From a virus, in the IMG/VR virus record IMGVR_UViG_3300014325_000020, positions 1 through 46,711 of that record: DNA of 46,711 nt, one strand, 5' to 3'. Below are positions 32,795 through 40,752 of this stretch, piece after piece. How positions within the stretch are numbered: position 1 is the first letter of the stretch; each line of letters starts with the position of its first letter. Below the pieces are notes generated by a model. That model did no database searches and had not been told where the DNA came from. It saw only the letters and a program-made list of their open reading frames with translations. The translations under genes were made by a program, and so were the position numbers.

Positions 32795-33029
32795 AAAGTT
32801 CTCCTGTCTCTGCTACTGAACGGACTTGCTTCTCGTATCGTCGAATTCTTTCTTCGTCAACTGTGATCCCACTCGCAAGAGTGAGCCCAGACCTATAGAT
32901 GAGATATTCCTCAGGAAATTGAATCGTGAATGTCCTAGTTTCTCGATTCCAAGAGGTGACTGCGCCTTGATGGCAGGTGTCATATCCTTCTGCCAACCCG
33001 AATCCTCGGATCTCTACTTCCTGCTCCAT
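32781..33029 (-). CDS. Hypothetical small protein
   Basis: An 82-residue protein between the co-chaperonin and scaffold genes. ATG 33029 overlaps the upstream stop; a GTG one codon earlier is possible. Its ribosome site is GGGAG. It is beta-rich in the first half (TSWNRETRTFTIQFPEEYLIYR) with a charged helix at the end. No family was recognised. It overlaps the scaffold gene by 14 bases. Confidence 0.68.
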   Translation of the reverse strand: MEQEVEIRGFGLAEGYDTCHQGAVTSWNRETRTFTIQFPEEYLIYRSGLTLASGITVDEERIRRYEKQVRSVAETGELYVGA

Positions 33030-33421
33030 CACAGCTCCCTCTCATCCTTGAAACTCTGCCCCGAGTTGTCCTGATGGACAGTCATGACGCAAAACACCGC
33101 GTTATCCTCGATCAGACGGTACGCCTTGCCATCGCCCGGCCCTTCAGCCTGGTAGCCGGCGTACTTGCCGAAGATGATGTGATCGCCAGGCTTACAGCGC
33201 GGCGTCGGCTCGCCCGCATACGCGGACGGCCCGCATGCCACGACAACGGCTCGTTGCTGGGCCAGTTGCGATTGCCGCACGACATCGGGGGGGAGTTCAA
33301 TCGGCCCGGAGTGGGTCGGAACCGCGTACAGTTCGACGAGGAGCGCCCGGCCACGAGGGTCTAGACCGCTCGTGTTCGACGTGTTGTCGAAGCTGTGATA
33401 GATCGGAATGTCATTGCTCAC
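33029..33421 (-). CDS. GroES-like co-chaperonin
   Basis: A 130-residue protein. RGRALLVELYAVPTHSG-IELPPDVVRQSQ, then AVVVACGPSAYAG...CKPGDHIIFGKYAGY and AYRLIEDNAVFCVM follow the order of the GroES fold: the DRVLV-like first strand, the mobile loop region, G-V-a-G-, and the GD-V-f-kyaG...-y-i--e-diLa-. GroES-type phage proteins (T4 gp31, RB49 CocO) replace host GroES in folding the capsid subunit with GroEL. Place beside portal and scaffold genes fits this. It acts in the cytoplasm as a heptamer, if like its family. Confidence 0.85.
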   Translation of the reverse strand: MSNDIPIYHSFDNTSNTSGLDPRGRALLVELYAVPTHSGPIELPPDVVRQSQLAQQRAVVVACGPSAYAGEPTPRCKPGDHIIFGKYAGYQAEGPGDGKAYRLIEDNAVFCVMTVHQDNSGQSFKDEREL

Positions 33422-33673
33422 TTACTCACCTCCTACTAGTTGGAGAAACTCTTCTCCGGTTCTACTAATGAACTCGCGATAGACGCGGGCTCGCTCTTGC
33501 TGTCGGGCCTGGACGAGAAACGTCGCATCGGCATTACCCTCATGCGTGAAATGCCCGTCCAGCCACGACTGCTTAACCGCTTCGATATCCTGTTCCAATG
33601 TTGCAAACAGAACCTCGGTCACGGGATGCTTCCGCCACGAGTTGTACAACTCGACGGTTTCCTCTGCCTTCAT
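33422..33673 (-). CDS. Hypothetical small helical protein
   Basis: An 83-residue, mostly helical protein (KAEETVELYNSWRKHPVTEVLF...). It is one base upstream of the co-chaperonin gene and 17 bases after the portal gene. Such small proteins sit in the same slot in other podoviruses; the function is unknown to me. Confidence 0.7.
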   Translation of the reverse strand: MKAEETVELYNSWRKHPVTEVLFATLEQDIEAVKQSWLDGHFTHEGNADATFLVQARQQERARVYREFISRTGEEFLQLVGGE

Positions 33674-33690
33674 TCAAACCTCGCTGTGTA

Positions 33691-35724
33691 TCAGCGTGCG
33701 GGAGTTCCTGAGGCTCCCGACTGCTGTTGTTGTTGACTTTCCAGAGACTGCTGCAAAAGCTGCATGTATCCCTGTTGGACATTGTGCATGTCCGCCGCAC
33801 CACTCAGAAGCGCCTCGAATCGATCGATATCCAGCGCAGCCGCATCGGCTCCGATGGCGTGAATGATCTGTTCGGCTTGCGCTTCCAGAAGGGTGATTTC
33901 TGCCTTCGTCTTCGTGTTGCTCGCGAGGTGATCCAGCAGCATCTGCTTGAGCTTCGCGGCGTCTCGCTTTTCGTGGCCCATCTGCTTGAGCTGTTCCACA
34001 GAAATCTTCGGGTTCTGCGGCGGCGGGATTTTCTGCCGGCCAACGAACACCTGTTGCCAGTCCTTCACTCGGAGGGCCTGGAGGAAACGAACTTCGACCG
34101 CATCGGGGTCGTATCCACCTGTTGGGACACGCTGCAACAGCAGCGTTGCCTGTTGCACCGCAGCGGTATCCGAAACAAGGTTCGGATCGGCGGCTGGGCA
34201 AATGAACTTGTCGGGGTCGTTGAAATCGCCCCGAGCGATCACGCCGGCTTGCTCACCGTACTGCATCTCTTCGGCCGGGAGATGCCGCTTGTTCAGGCGA
34301 TAGAACTTCTGGAACTCTTGTTTCATAGAGCGCCAAGTACGCTTGAAGATCGCGGCATTGATCTTTGAGCCCTGTTCAACCATTGTTTGAGAGGTCTGAG
34401 CCGGCGTGTTCTGGCCGGGATTTTCGCCGACCATGATGTCGGTGGCGCCCGCGATGCGGTTCGTGTAGTCGATCAGCAGGCCCAGCAACTGGAACAGCAC
34501 GTTGGACGGTGCGTTGACCGGCAGCGGCATGATCGACTTTTGCAACTCGTCGCCCGTCGAGTCCACCGGGTTCCACTGGAACGGGTTGAACGCCTGATTG
34601 CCGCCCTTGATCTTCGCGCCGCGCCCGAGGAAGCCGCCCGCACGAACTTGCATCGTGCCAGCATCGATCAGTTGGTTAATGATCGACGACACAGATTCGT
34701 TGATAGGGCCAAGGATCAGACCGAAGCCGATATCGTAGATTCCACCGTCCGGTGACGGGATGAACCCGTATTTAGTGAAATACTCGGTAGCGGGAATCTC
34801 AACGATTTCGGAGTTCTTGCCCTTACCGAGACGCTGGATGTCTTCAAAGTCGAAGGCCGTAACAATACGCAGGGTTGTTTGCGAAGCCTCGTCCACCGTC
34901 ACGATGTACGGTTCGTCGTATCCATCGCCGTCCAGATCGAGCCGGACATGCTGCTCAAGCTGCCAGAACGGCGTTACGTCGTCCTCGTTGATTGGCTGCT
35001 GACCGGTGCGGATATTCTCTCGCGACCGGTCGTTAATCATCTGTGCGCCAGCCGTGTACCAACCCTCTTCGCGGCAGTCGCGGAAAATGCCACCCGCCAT
35101 GCGCGAGTACATTTCGTTTTTCTGCATCGGAATTCGATGCGTTTTGCGCGGGCAGTCTTCTAGCGACTTTGCCCAGTAGTTGATGTACAAGTCGCGCGCT
35201 GACACCATTTCCGAACGGTTCTCACCGCGAACACCATCGCGGTACGTTTTCTTGAAAGCGCATCCGACGATGGGAATTGCCAACAACGCGCGGTCATGTT
35301 CGGCTTCCCATTCGCTGGACTCTTCCATAAGTTGGTAGCTCATGAAGGTGCCGACTCGCAGGGCCTTCTGAGTACGCTTACCGTCTGGATCAGTACCCAC
35401 AACGCGCATCTGCACGACATTGTTGTTCGGTACTAGGGCCGGGTACGCACGTGCATGCCACTGAAGGGCCGCGATAGTGACGAGTGGGAATTTGACGTTC
35501 GCAGCGCCAGGCCACGGGAACGTCTTGTCCTCCTGAAGCTGCAGCGCTAGGTCTAGCGCCGCCTGTACACGTTGCTCCCATGAGTGGCGGGAAGCCTTGT
35601 CGTACATGTACCCTTCGTAGACCACGCCGCCGATGGTCGCGAGGTCTTTGTCAGAGAACTTGTCGCAGAGGTTCGGCGAGTCGCAGGCCGCCTTGTCCAG
35701 TTTCAGGTGGCGTTCGAGGTTCAT
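33691..35724 (-). CDS. Portal protein (P22/BPP-1 type)
   Basis: A 677-residue protein, the usual size for P22-like portals. It contains an N-terminal helical region with WEQRVQAALDLALQLQEDKTFPWPGAANVKFPLVTIAA, a typical portal phrase, LLAIPIVGCAFKKTYRD and the stem/wing region with GFGLILGPINESVSSIINQLIDAG. A long helical, Gln-rich barrel-like C-terminus ends QQQQQSGASG. The dodecameric ring is the entry for DNA and binds terminase and the gp4-like adaptor. It lies two genes after the large terminase and overlaps the next upstream gene by four bases. Confidence 0.9.
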   Translation of the reverse strand: MNLERHLKLDKAACDSPNLCDKFSDKDLATIGGVVYEGYMYDKASRHSWEQRVQAALDLALQLQEDKTFPWPGAANVKFPLVTIAALQWHARAYPALVPNNNVVQMRVVGTDPDGKRTQKALRVGTFMSYQLMEESSEWEAEHDRALLAIPIVGCAFKKTYRDGVRGENRSEMVSARDLYINYWAKSLEDCPRKTHRIPMQKNEMYSRMAGGIFRDCREEGWYTAGAQMINDRSRENIRTGQQPINEDDVTPFWQLEQHVRLDLDGDGYDEPYIVTVDEASQTTLRIVTAFDFEDIQRLGKGKNSEIVEIPATEYFTKYGFIPSPDGGIYDIGFGLILGPINESVSSIINQLIDAGTMQVRAGGFLGRGAKIKGGNQAFNPFQWNPVDSTGDELQKSIMPLPVNAPSNVLFQLLGLLIDYTNRIAGATDIMVGENPGQNTPAQTSQTMVEQGSKINAAIFKRTWRSMKQEFQKFYRLNKRHLPAEEMQYGEQAGVIARGDFNDPDKFICPAADPNLVSDTAAVQQATLLLQRVPTGGYDPDAVEVRFLQALRVKDWQQVFVGRQKIPPPQNPKISVEQLKQMGHEKRDAAKLKQMLLDHLASNTKTKAEITLLEAQAEQIIHAIGADAAALDIDRFEALLSGAADMHNVQQGYMQLLQQSLESQQQQQSGASGTPAR

Positions 35725-36044
35725 TGGTTTTCCAGAACAGCCAGATAGCCTGTTTGAGTCACAGTCGTTCCGGTGTACGGCGAACCTGCGGCAAATACGC
35801 CTGTGATGCTGATGAGATAAATAACCCCATCCACACCATTACTGAGTTGGAACGTCACTCCGTACCCAGTCGAGTCCACAGCGACATTAGTAATCATCGA
35901 TCCGGCGCTAGGGTCGGTTCCCGTTGATACCGCGCAGGTTCCTGTCGCCGAGGCTAGCGAATAGCCCACCGGGACGAACGGCGAAAAATCGACCGAGTAC
36001 GTCCGTGTATTGGCAAGCGCCTTGGGCTGGAGAACGAAGCGCAT
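35721..36044 (-). CDS. Small virion-region protein
   Basis: A 107-residue beta-rich protein (MRFVLQPKALANTRTYSVDFSPFV...) with a Ser/Thr/Gly-rich middle, preserved between terminase and portal genes. It resembles small Ig-like or neck proteins of podoviruses. It is coupled to the portal gene by a 4-nt overlap. The function is unknown. Confidence 0.65.
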   Translation of the reverse strand: MRFVLQPKALANTRTYSVDFSPFVPVGYSLASATGTCAVSTGTDPSAGSMITNVAVDSTGYGVTFQLSNGVDGVIYLISITGVFAAGSPYTGTTVTQTGYLAVLENQ

Positions 36045-36053
36045 GGCGCTGGT

Positions 36054-36170
36054 TTACTTCTTCTTTTTCACGCCACCAGACGGCAGACCCAGCGAATATC
36101 GCTGACGAACCGGCATCGGTTCTTTCGGGGGCTTCTGACCACCCGGCGTCGGCTTCTTCATCGATTTCAT
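36054..36170 (-). CDS. Tiny Lys/Pro-rich basic protein
   Basis: A 38-residue ORF with AGGAG nine bases before the ATG. It reads MKSMKKPTPGGQKPPKEPMP then a short middle and GGVKKKK: eleven lysines or arginines, many prolines and no hydrophobic core. It fills the gap between large terminase and the next gene. It may bind DNA or the terminase/portal complex, or be an unstructured RNA-binding peptide. Short length keeps confidence moderate, but the ribosome site and packing are convincing. Confidence 0.65.
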   Translation of the reverse strand: MKSMKKPTPGGQKPPKEPMPVRQRYSLGLPSGGVKKKK

Positions 36171-36184
36171 CGAAGTATCTCCTG

Positions 36185-37699
36185 CTAATACCCTGTGATC
36201 TTCGACCGACCGCCTCGTACCCTGTCGATCACCTCTCGCGCTTCGGCTTCCATCTCTTCGGATTCGTCGAACTCGTAGTCCGTCAAATCCTCAAGCGCCA
36301 AACCAAGCAAACTCAGTGAATCCACCCGGTCGTCATGTACCCCGCGCGGGAATGTCTGGCATTCTACTTCCAAAGCCGGATACCAATCCCCGGATTTGTC
36401 GAACCGAACAGATTTCGCCCGCATTCTGCCCTGAATACTCTTGGCTCGGGACTGCTTGTTTTTCGTGGGTACTTTCGTAATCAGGTCGAAATACACGTTC
36501 CGTTTGCGCATTTCCTGACGCAGGAATGGGCCGATTACCTTTTCGATCACGCCGGTTTCAACCACCCAGAACCTCGGTTGCCAGCGTTCATGCATTGCAA
36601 ACCAAGTATTAATCATTCGAACAGGATCGAACCGGCCAACCTCGTTGTCCATGATGTCCAGGTAACTGCCATCGCCGTCTCGGTCGTCTGTCATGCCGCC
36701 GATCAGAAACGACGTGTTATCGGCCTGCGCAGACTCCGACACGGCGATATCGACAGCGCCGTAATACGCTCGTGATTGACTTAGTTCGTCCTCGGGTATT
36801 TCCAGAAAGTCGTCTGGACGAAAAAACGCTTCTGAAGTAACAATTGCCCGGTTCAGGTATTCGCGGGAATAGCCGTGCGGGTTGCCGTCGTCAATATAGA
36901 CCTGTCGTTCCATCCGGAGTTTTTCCTCCGGGAACCTTTCCGGCCACAGAATGTTCGAGAAATCGTCGAAATCACGGTGCGCCGCGTAGACCTTCGATTT
37001 CCACTGCGCGGACTTCAGCAGTCGATTCAGCAGTGAGTCCTCGTGCATGATCGTTCCGTGCACGCGGAACTTCGATGACTTCGAACCGATGGGACGTAGG
37101 GCGTTGTTAAACCAGTTCCGCAGTTTCAGCCGACGTTCGGGATTCTCGACCGCCTCGTCATCTTCCAAGTCATCCACGATCACGAGGTTCGGTCGCTTCA
37201 TGCGCCAGATCAGGCCGCGTAGGCGCTGCTCGGCGCCCTTGACGATGATTCGAACGATCCTGTTTCCGATGTGCGCTTCGACTACCGTATCGTTGTCGAT
37301 GCTCAGGCCGTGGACATTAAAGTCTGCCTTGAGTTTGTCGTTTTCCTGGAGCTGGAACTTAATCAACCCGAGGATACCGCTAGCCAGCGCTTCATTCGCT
37401 GAGACGATCAGGATGTAATCGGCCGCACCGAACAACATCGCGGCCAGTGAATACGTTACCGTACAACCCGTGGTTTTCGCGTGCCCCCGAGGCGCCGCAT
37501 CGGCGATGTATTTCTCCGGCCGGCACCACAGCGACCACACATCGCGGTGGAACGCCGGGGTAACGTCCGGCTCATCGAATGTATGCCACAGATACTCACG
37601 CGCGAACCCCTCGATCAGTCCGGCATCGAGTTGAACCACCGGGCCGGCGTCGTCCGTAGGCATCCCGCCCGGGAGTTCAACCTTGCGCTTGCGACCCAT
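36185..37699 (-). CDS. Terminase large subunit
   Basis: A 504-residue packaging motor. The ATPase half has APRGHAKTT near residues 69-77 (Walker A-like) and NLVIVDDLEDDEA (Walker B with catalytic acid). The nuclease half has the RNase H-fold acids: YYGAVDIAVSES, WVVETGVIEKV and HDDRVDSLSLL. These are the three acidic patches expected. It acts at the portal vertex to pump and cut DNA. It overlaps the small-subunit gene by 23 bases. Confidence 0.93.
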   Translation of the reverse strand: MGRKRKVELPGGMPTDDAGPVVQLDAGLIEGFAREYLWHTFDEPDVTPAFHRDVWSLWCRPEKYIADAAPRGHAKTTGCTVTYSLAAMLFGAADYILIVSANEALASGILGLIKFQLQENDKLKADFNVHGLSIDNDTVVEAHIGNRIVRIIVKGAEQRLRGLIWRMKRPNLVIVDDLEDDEAVENPERRLKLRNWFNNALRPIGSKSSKFRVHGTIMHEDSLLNRLLKSAQWKSKVYAAHRDFDDFSNILWPERFPEEKLRMERQVYIDDGNPHGYSREYLNRAIVTSEAFFRPDDFLEIPEDELSQSRAYYGAVDIAVSESAQADNTSFLIGGMTDDRDGDGSYLDIMDNEVGRFDPVRMINTWFAMHERWQPRFWVVETGVIEKVIGPFLRQEMRKRNVYFDLITKVPTKNKQSRAKSIQGRMRAKSVRFDKSGDWYPALEVECQTFPRGVHDDRVDSLSLLGLALEDLTDYEFDESEEMEAEAREVIDRVRGGRSKITGY

Positions 37700-38306
37700 C
37701 GCTGACCTGCTTTAGAGGAACGATCACAGCATTGGACGCATTCGCTGCTGCCTTGGCGCGAAGCTGGTCGGCGAGCGTCTCCAGTTTCCCCTTCGGAGTA
37801 CCTACCGCCGGACGAGTAGCCTCGTCAAGTTTCTCACGCCGTTCAGTGAGGATTGCAGCAATCGCGGCCAGATCGCGAGCCTTCACGGCTACGTTCACGA
37901 TGCCGTCTTTCGTCACCACCTCGTCCCCATGCTCTAGGCGCTTGTCAAGTTGTGACAAGACTTTATTGAGCTTCTGATCTAGGTCTGCCTTTTGCCGGAT
38001 TTTGGCTTGGTGCTCCAAGGACACCAGCTCTTCCATGAACCAGTCTTCACGTGAGGTACGCAATGCAACGGGGTAACGGATCTTCAACTGTCTGGCCGAT
38101 TCCGCCAGATTACCCAACACGAAATAGCGACGACACAACTCTAGACCGTCTTTGGCAGTCAGGTAAGTCGCCAGGTCGCCGGAGGATTCTTCGAATTCAA
38201 CAGAAGTTGGAAGAAGAGGAACTCGCTCACCGAAAGTTTGTCCAGGCTGAACCTGAGGAGGAATAGCGGATTCCTCGTTAATACCCAGAATGTCGGCTAG
38301 CTCCAT
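37677..38306 (-). CDS. Probable terminase small subunit
   Basis: A 209-residue protein. The ATG at 38306 (MELADILGI) is preferred over an upstream in-frame start at 38330. Residues around 55-85 (GLELCRRYFVLGNLAESARQLKI) form a helix-turn-helix-like unit used by small terminases for DNA recognition. A long charged helix follows (ADLDQKLNKVLSQLDKRLEH). Directly upstream of the large subunit with overlapping ends, the assignment is contextual but strong. No clear ribosome site precedes it; a TATACT hexamer nine bases ahead may mean a near-leaderless transcript. Confidence 0.78.
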   Translation of the reverse strand: MELADILGINEESAIPPQVQPGQTFGERVPLLPTSVEFEESSGDLATYLTAKDGLELCRRYFVLGNLAESARQLKIRYPVALRTSREDWFMEELVSLEHQAKIRQKADLDQKLNKVLSQLDKRLEHGDEVVTKDGIVNVAVKARDLAAIAAILTERREKLDEATRPAVGTPKGKLETLADQLRAKAAANASNAVIVPLKQVSDGSQAQG

Positions 38307-38315
38307 GATTCCAGA

Positions 38316-38321
38316 AGTATA
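38316..38321 (-). promoter_or_regulatory. Possible -10 hexamer of late operon
   Basis: TATACT on the minus strand, five of six to consensus, nine bases before the small terminase ATG and just past the tRNA terminator. No good -35 hexamer is visible, so an activator or a phage-specific factor would be needed. Assigned from position only. Confidence 0.35.
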
Positions 38322-38335
38322 GCCGCACAAATTAA

Positions 38336-38360
38336 ACGGGCTGCCTTTTGAGCAGCCCGT
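38336..38360 (-). terminator. Intrinsic terminator after tRNA-Gly
   Basis: A 9-bp stem ACGGGCTGC / GCAGCCCGT with a 7-nt loop; on the minus strand it is followed by TTTAATTT, a fair U-tract. It would end the tRNA transcript just before the terminase genes. In the plus direction no T-run follows. Confidence 0.75.
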
Positions 38361-38404
38361 CGTCTAGCAGTCCTACCAAAGAGCGATACCGTTCAACACG
38401 GTTC

Positions 38405-38479
38405 TGGAGCGGCCTGCGAGGATCGAACTCGCGTAATCTGCTTGGAAGGCAGAAGCCTGAGCCACTCGGCCAAGGCCGC
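38405..38479 (-). tRNA. tRNA-Gly (anticodon UCC)
   Basis: It folds as a complete cloverleaf on the minus strand: acceptor GCGGCCT/AGGCCGC, a short D-arm with GG in the loop, anticodon stem TCTGC/GCAGA with loop CTTCCAA (anticodon TCC), a 4-nt variable loop, and T-arm GCGAG-TTCGATC-CTCGC. A CCA tail is encoded (38405-38407). It reads GGA and GGG glycine codons. Its gene is followed by an intrinsic terminator. The glycine-rich late virion proteins may benefit; that is inference. Confidence 0.95.
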
Positions 38480-38486
38480 AAATATT

Positions 38487-38615
38487 TGAGAGCGCCGGAG
38501 ACGATCCCGGCTTAGGAATTGGCTTGCAAGGCTCGACCCCAGGGGATCACAACTCCACAGCCCTCGGCGAAAATTACCGACGCATGCTGCGCATCGTCAC
38601 TGCGCATTGCTCTCA
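38487..38615 (-). other. Structured non-coding segment beside tRNA
   Basis: About 130 bases without a gene, closed by the inverted pair TGAGAGC (38487-38493) and GCTCTCA (38609-38615). Inside are several smaller inverted repeats: GCCGG/CCGGC, GACCCC/GGGGATC, and two TGCGCA palindromes seven bases apart. It may be an RNA in the tRNA transcript or a packaging or recombination site near the terminase genes. I could not fit a second tRNA: no T-loop of the usual form is present. Confidence 0.45.
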
Positions 38616-38637
38616 GGGTCAGTCTACTTCCGCCCCT

Positions 38638-38964
38638 CTATCGAGTCAACACCTTTTCCAGCTGATCCAGTGAACTGTTCAACTTCGCCAGTTCGTTTTC
38701 CAACTCGCGCAGTCGCATGTCCATCGGCGTACCCAGGCGCTGGAGGGTTTCGTCGACTTCCTGTTCTCCGGGGCTGTCAAACCTTCGCAGCTGATCCTCA
38801 ACGAATGAATGCGACAACATCCCGGGCTCTGGGAAAAATTCAGGGCTGGTGTCCCACGAATCCGGCCAGACGGTGCAGGGAGTCGTCAGTGTAAAAATCG
38901 TGCCCACCAACTCGGGGTATCTCGACCACTTGCACTGGCACACATCGCCGCTCTTAAATCGCAT
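38638..38964 (-). CDS. Hypothetical protein
   Basis: A 108-residue protein starting MRFKSGDVCQCKWSRYPELVG. The first half is a small beta-barrel-like unit (SGDVCQC...GTIFTLTTPC), and the C-terminal 40 residues are a coiled coil (LRELENELAKLNSSLDQLEK). Proteins with this start are common and unassigned in proteobacterial phages. The chosen ATG lies at the 3' end of the preceding gene; the longer upstream reading is a shadow of it. It is upstream of the tRNA in the same direction. Confidence 0.75.
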   Translation of the reverse strand: MRFKSGDVCQCKWSRYPELVGTIFTLTTPCTVWPDSWDTSPEFFPEPGMLSHSFVEDQLRRFDSPGEQEVDETLQRLGTPMDMRLRELENELAKLNSSLDQLEKVLTR

Positions 38965-39793
38965 CGCACACCTCTTCTTCCAAATACCGCCCCACCGGCA
39001 GCGCCCCAAACACCGGCCGAACCTCCGACGGATCAACGTAAAACCGGTAATCCGCACGAACCGGCGCCACGGTCACCCGCGTCCGACTCGTGATAATCGG
39101 CTCGCCTACCAGTGTCGGCCGCTTCGTCACGCTCACCGGGGCGTCCACCGACTCCACACGGGTGACCAGCTCGGAACCGGGACGGGCAACCTGCTTAACC
39201 ACACGCTTCGCTTCTCGGGCGGCACGTTCGGCGTCCCTCTGAGCCTTCGCCAGCAGATACTTTTCCCGGTCGTATGCCTTCTTCGCAGCCTTACGCGCGT
39301 CCTCAGGCGTGACTCCCTGGTATCCCTCAACCCGCTTCGGAGGCGGTTCGGCGAACCCACGCTTGCGCCAGATATTCGCCCGGATGCGCTCGTTACGGAT
39401 CGCCAGTCGCGCCACCCTCTGCTCCGGAGTTTCAGCCGCACGCTTCGCCGCCTCGCGTTCAGCCGCACGCTTCAGTTTCGCCTGCCTGCGCTCTTGCGCA
39501 GTCGGTACCCCCTCGAACACGTACGCATCACACTGCGTCTGAGTCTCGAAATACCGGTACCTCTGCTGGCCCGCGCCACCAACGTATACGCCCTTTCCGA
39601 AGATCAGCCCGTCACGCTTCATCTTGAACAGCGTCGTCTTCGCCGATCTATCGGTCAGCCCAACAGCAGTCAAAACTGCAACCAACTCGGCCGTTTCTAC
39701 GCCCTGCGATGCCGATTTCTCCAACGCAGCGAAAACCGAAATACGGCCTTGAGTGGTCGCCTGCCCGTATTTTCCCTTCGGGTGGCCGGTCAT
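38954..39793 (-). CDS. Winged-helix-like DNA-binding protein
   Basis: A 279-residue basic protein. The first 85 residues (ISVFAALEKSASQGVETAELVAVL...RSAKTTLFKMKRDGLIFGKGVYV) have the helix-helix-helix-wing layout of a winged helix. The next 120 are a highly charged Arg/Lys/Glu/Ala helix. The end is a small beta region. It could regulate transcription of the leftward small operon or act in chromosome organisation. Its start overlaps the previous stop (ATGA). Confidence 0.72.
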   Translation of the reverse strand: MTGHPKGKYGQATTQGRISVFAALEKSASQGVETAELVAVLTAVGLTDRSAKTTLFKMKRDGLIFGKGVYVGGAGQQRYRYFETQTQCDAYVFEGVPTAQERRQAKLKRAAEREAAKRAAETPEQRVARLAIRNERIRANIWRKRGFAEPPPKRVEGYQGVTPEDARKAAKKAYDREKYLLAKAQRDAERAAREAKRVVKQVARPGSELVTRVESVDAPVSVTKRPTLVGEPIITSRTRVTVAPVRADYRFYVDPSEVRPVFGALPVGRYLEEEVCDAI

Positions 39794-39957
39794 CGCGCGA
39801 ACCTCCCCGCCACAACCATCTTACAAACCGCAGCCACCCGCGTCAGCTTCCCACCGAACACAGGGCGGCGCTCCTGCACCTTCAGACTGATAACACGGTG
39901 TGTCAACCAATCCGCACAGTGCTTCTGAACCTGGGCACGCGTCAGCTCTTTCTTCAT
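39790..39957 (-). CDS. Hypothetical small basic protein
   Basis: A 55-residue protein (MKKELTRAQVQKHCADWLTH...) with 12 Lys/Arg, preceded by a near-perfect TAGGAGGTAG site. Its stop overlaps the start of the winged-helix gene. It is probably a helical protein followed by a basic tail. The function is unknown; a DNA- or RNA-binding role would suit its charge. Confidence 0.75.
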   Translation of the reverse strand: MKKELTRAQVQKHCADWLTHRVISLKVQERRPVFGGKLTRVAAVCKMVVAGRFAR

Positions 39958-39999
39958 ACCTACCTCCTATCTACGCGATCACCCGACCGCAGGAAAATC

Positions 40000-40425
40000 C
40001 TACTCTCCGGTGAGACGTTCTGCAAGCGGGTCGGCAATAAAGTCGTGTAACCGCGCAGTCGGAACTTGGTCGCCGTACATCAACCACCGCCTCTTATGCG
40101 TCCGCCTTTGGTGACAGTTCGAACAAACCACGTCGCACTTGTCAACTTCGGCAAGGATGACCGACAAGTCTTTCCCCTTACTCGTTGCCTTGGCAATTCC
40201 GAACACCTTCGTCTCGCCCTCTCGATGATCGAACTCCAGAACGATTGGGTCAGGTTCTCCGCAGTCAACGCAACACGAAGCCATTTTGTAGCGCCGCAAT
40301 GCCCGCATGGTTTTGAGCACCTTCGCGTCTCTCAAAGCCTTTGCTACCGCTATGCGTCTTGCTCTTTGCTCGGGCGGGAGATTTCCGTAGTACTTACGTT
40401 GGTATTCGCGCTGTCTTTCGTTCAT
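40000..40425 (-). CDS. HNH endonuclease
   Basis: A 141-residue protein with a basic helical N-terminus and a C-terminal HNH/zinc module: C52-x2-C55, EFDHREGE with D66-H67, then VVCSNCHQRRTHKRR with C101-x2-C104, H105 and H110. This is the common small phage HNH form, with four cysteines binding structural zinc and the His as the general base. It could be a free-standing homing endonuclease, a packaging nicking enzyme, or a repair nuclease. A 327-base stretch without a gene lies upstream and the endonuclease VII gene beyond it. Confidence 0.88.
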   Translation of the reverse strand: MNERQREYQRKYYGNLPPEQRARRIAVAKALRDAKVLKTMRALRRYKMASCCVDCGEPDPIVLEFDHREGETKVFGIAKATSKGKDLSVILAEVDKCDVVCSNCHQRRTHKRRWLMYGDQVPTARLHDFIADPLAERLTGE

Positions 40426-40752
40426 TCATCCAGTCTACCGGATGCCGGAAAAATGGTTTCTAGCTTTTGGTGCAAATCCTACCGTACACCCAGACCTCGA
40501 TCCGAAGGCCCCGGCGGTTGCTCCCCCGGCCCCAATACGACCGTCCGTATTACAGGAATGGCGGTCGGCTACTCGGTTAACAGGTAAGCAGGCACAGTGG
40601 ATATGCGATCAACTCATAAGCAAGAACCTCGACACGCCAGGCTGTAGATCGAAGCGATGTTCAAGGGATCGGCTGGACGTTCGACATCCCATGATGTGAG
40701 AGTGCAATCAATGCAGTCTATCGGTAAGACTTGCAGTTGACATAATGCTTAT
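40426..40752. other. Gap with no convincing gene
   Basis: Between the HNH and endonuclease VII genes. Short open frames exist on both strands, the longest on the plus strand from 40442, but none has a ribosome site or recognisable protein. The base composition is mixed and no strong hairpin stands out. It may hold promoters for the HNH gene or remnants of a lost gene. Confidence 0.5.

Noticed and set aside
32198-32866. A 222-codon plus-strand frame
   Set aside because: Shadow of the scaffold coiled coil; Phe/Leu/Arg-rich translation is the mirror of its Lys/Glu/Ala codons.
38480-38637. A second tRNA next to tRNA-Gly
   Set aside because: The TTGCAA palindrome mimics an anticodon loop, but flanking stems do not pair and no standard T-loop is present.
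38849-39928. A 359-codon plus-strand frame
   Set aside because: It is antisense to the winged-helix and neighbouring genes; Arg/Leu/Pro-rich with no start signal.
40436-40500. A tRNA-like end (GGTGCAAATCC...ACCC)
   Set aside because: No matching acceptor or D-arm upstream; only a short resemblance.
40442-40699. An 85-codon plus-strand gene in the gap between the two nucleases
   Set aside because: No ribosome site, low-complexity Pro-rich start, and no neighbouring gene on that strand.
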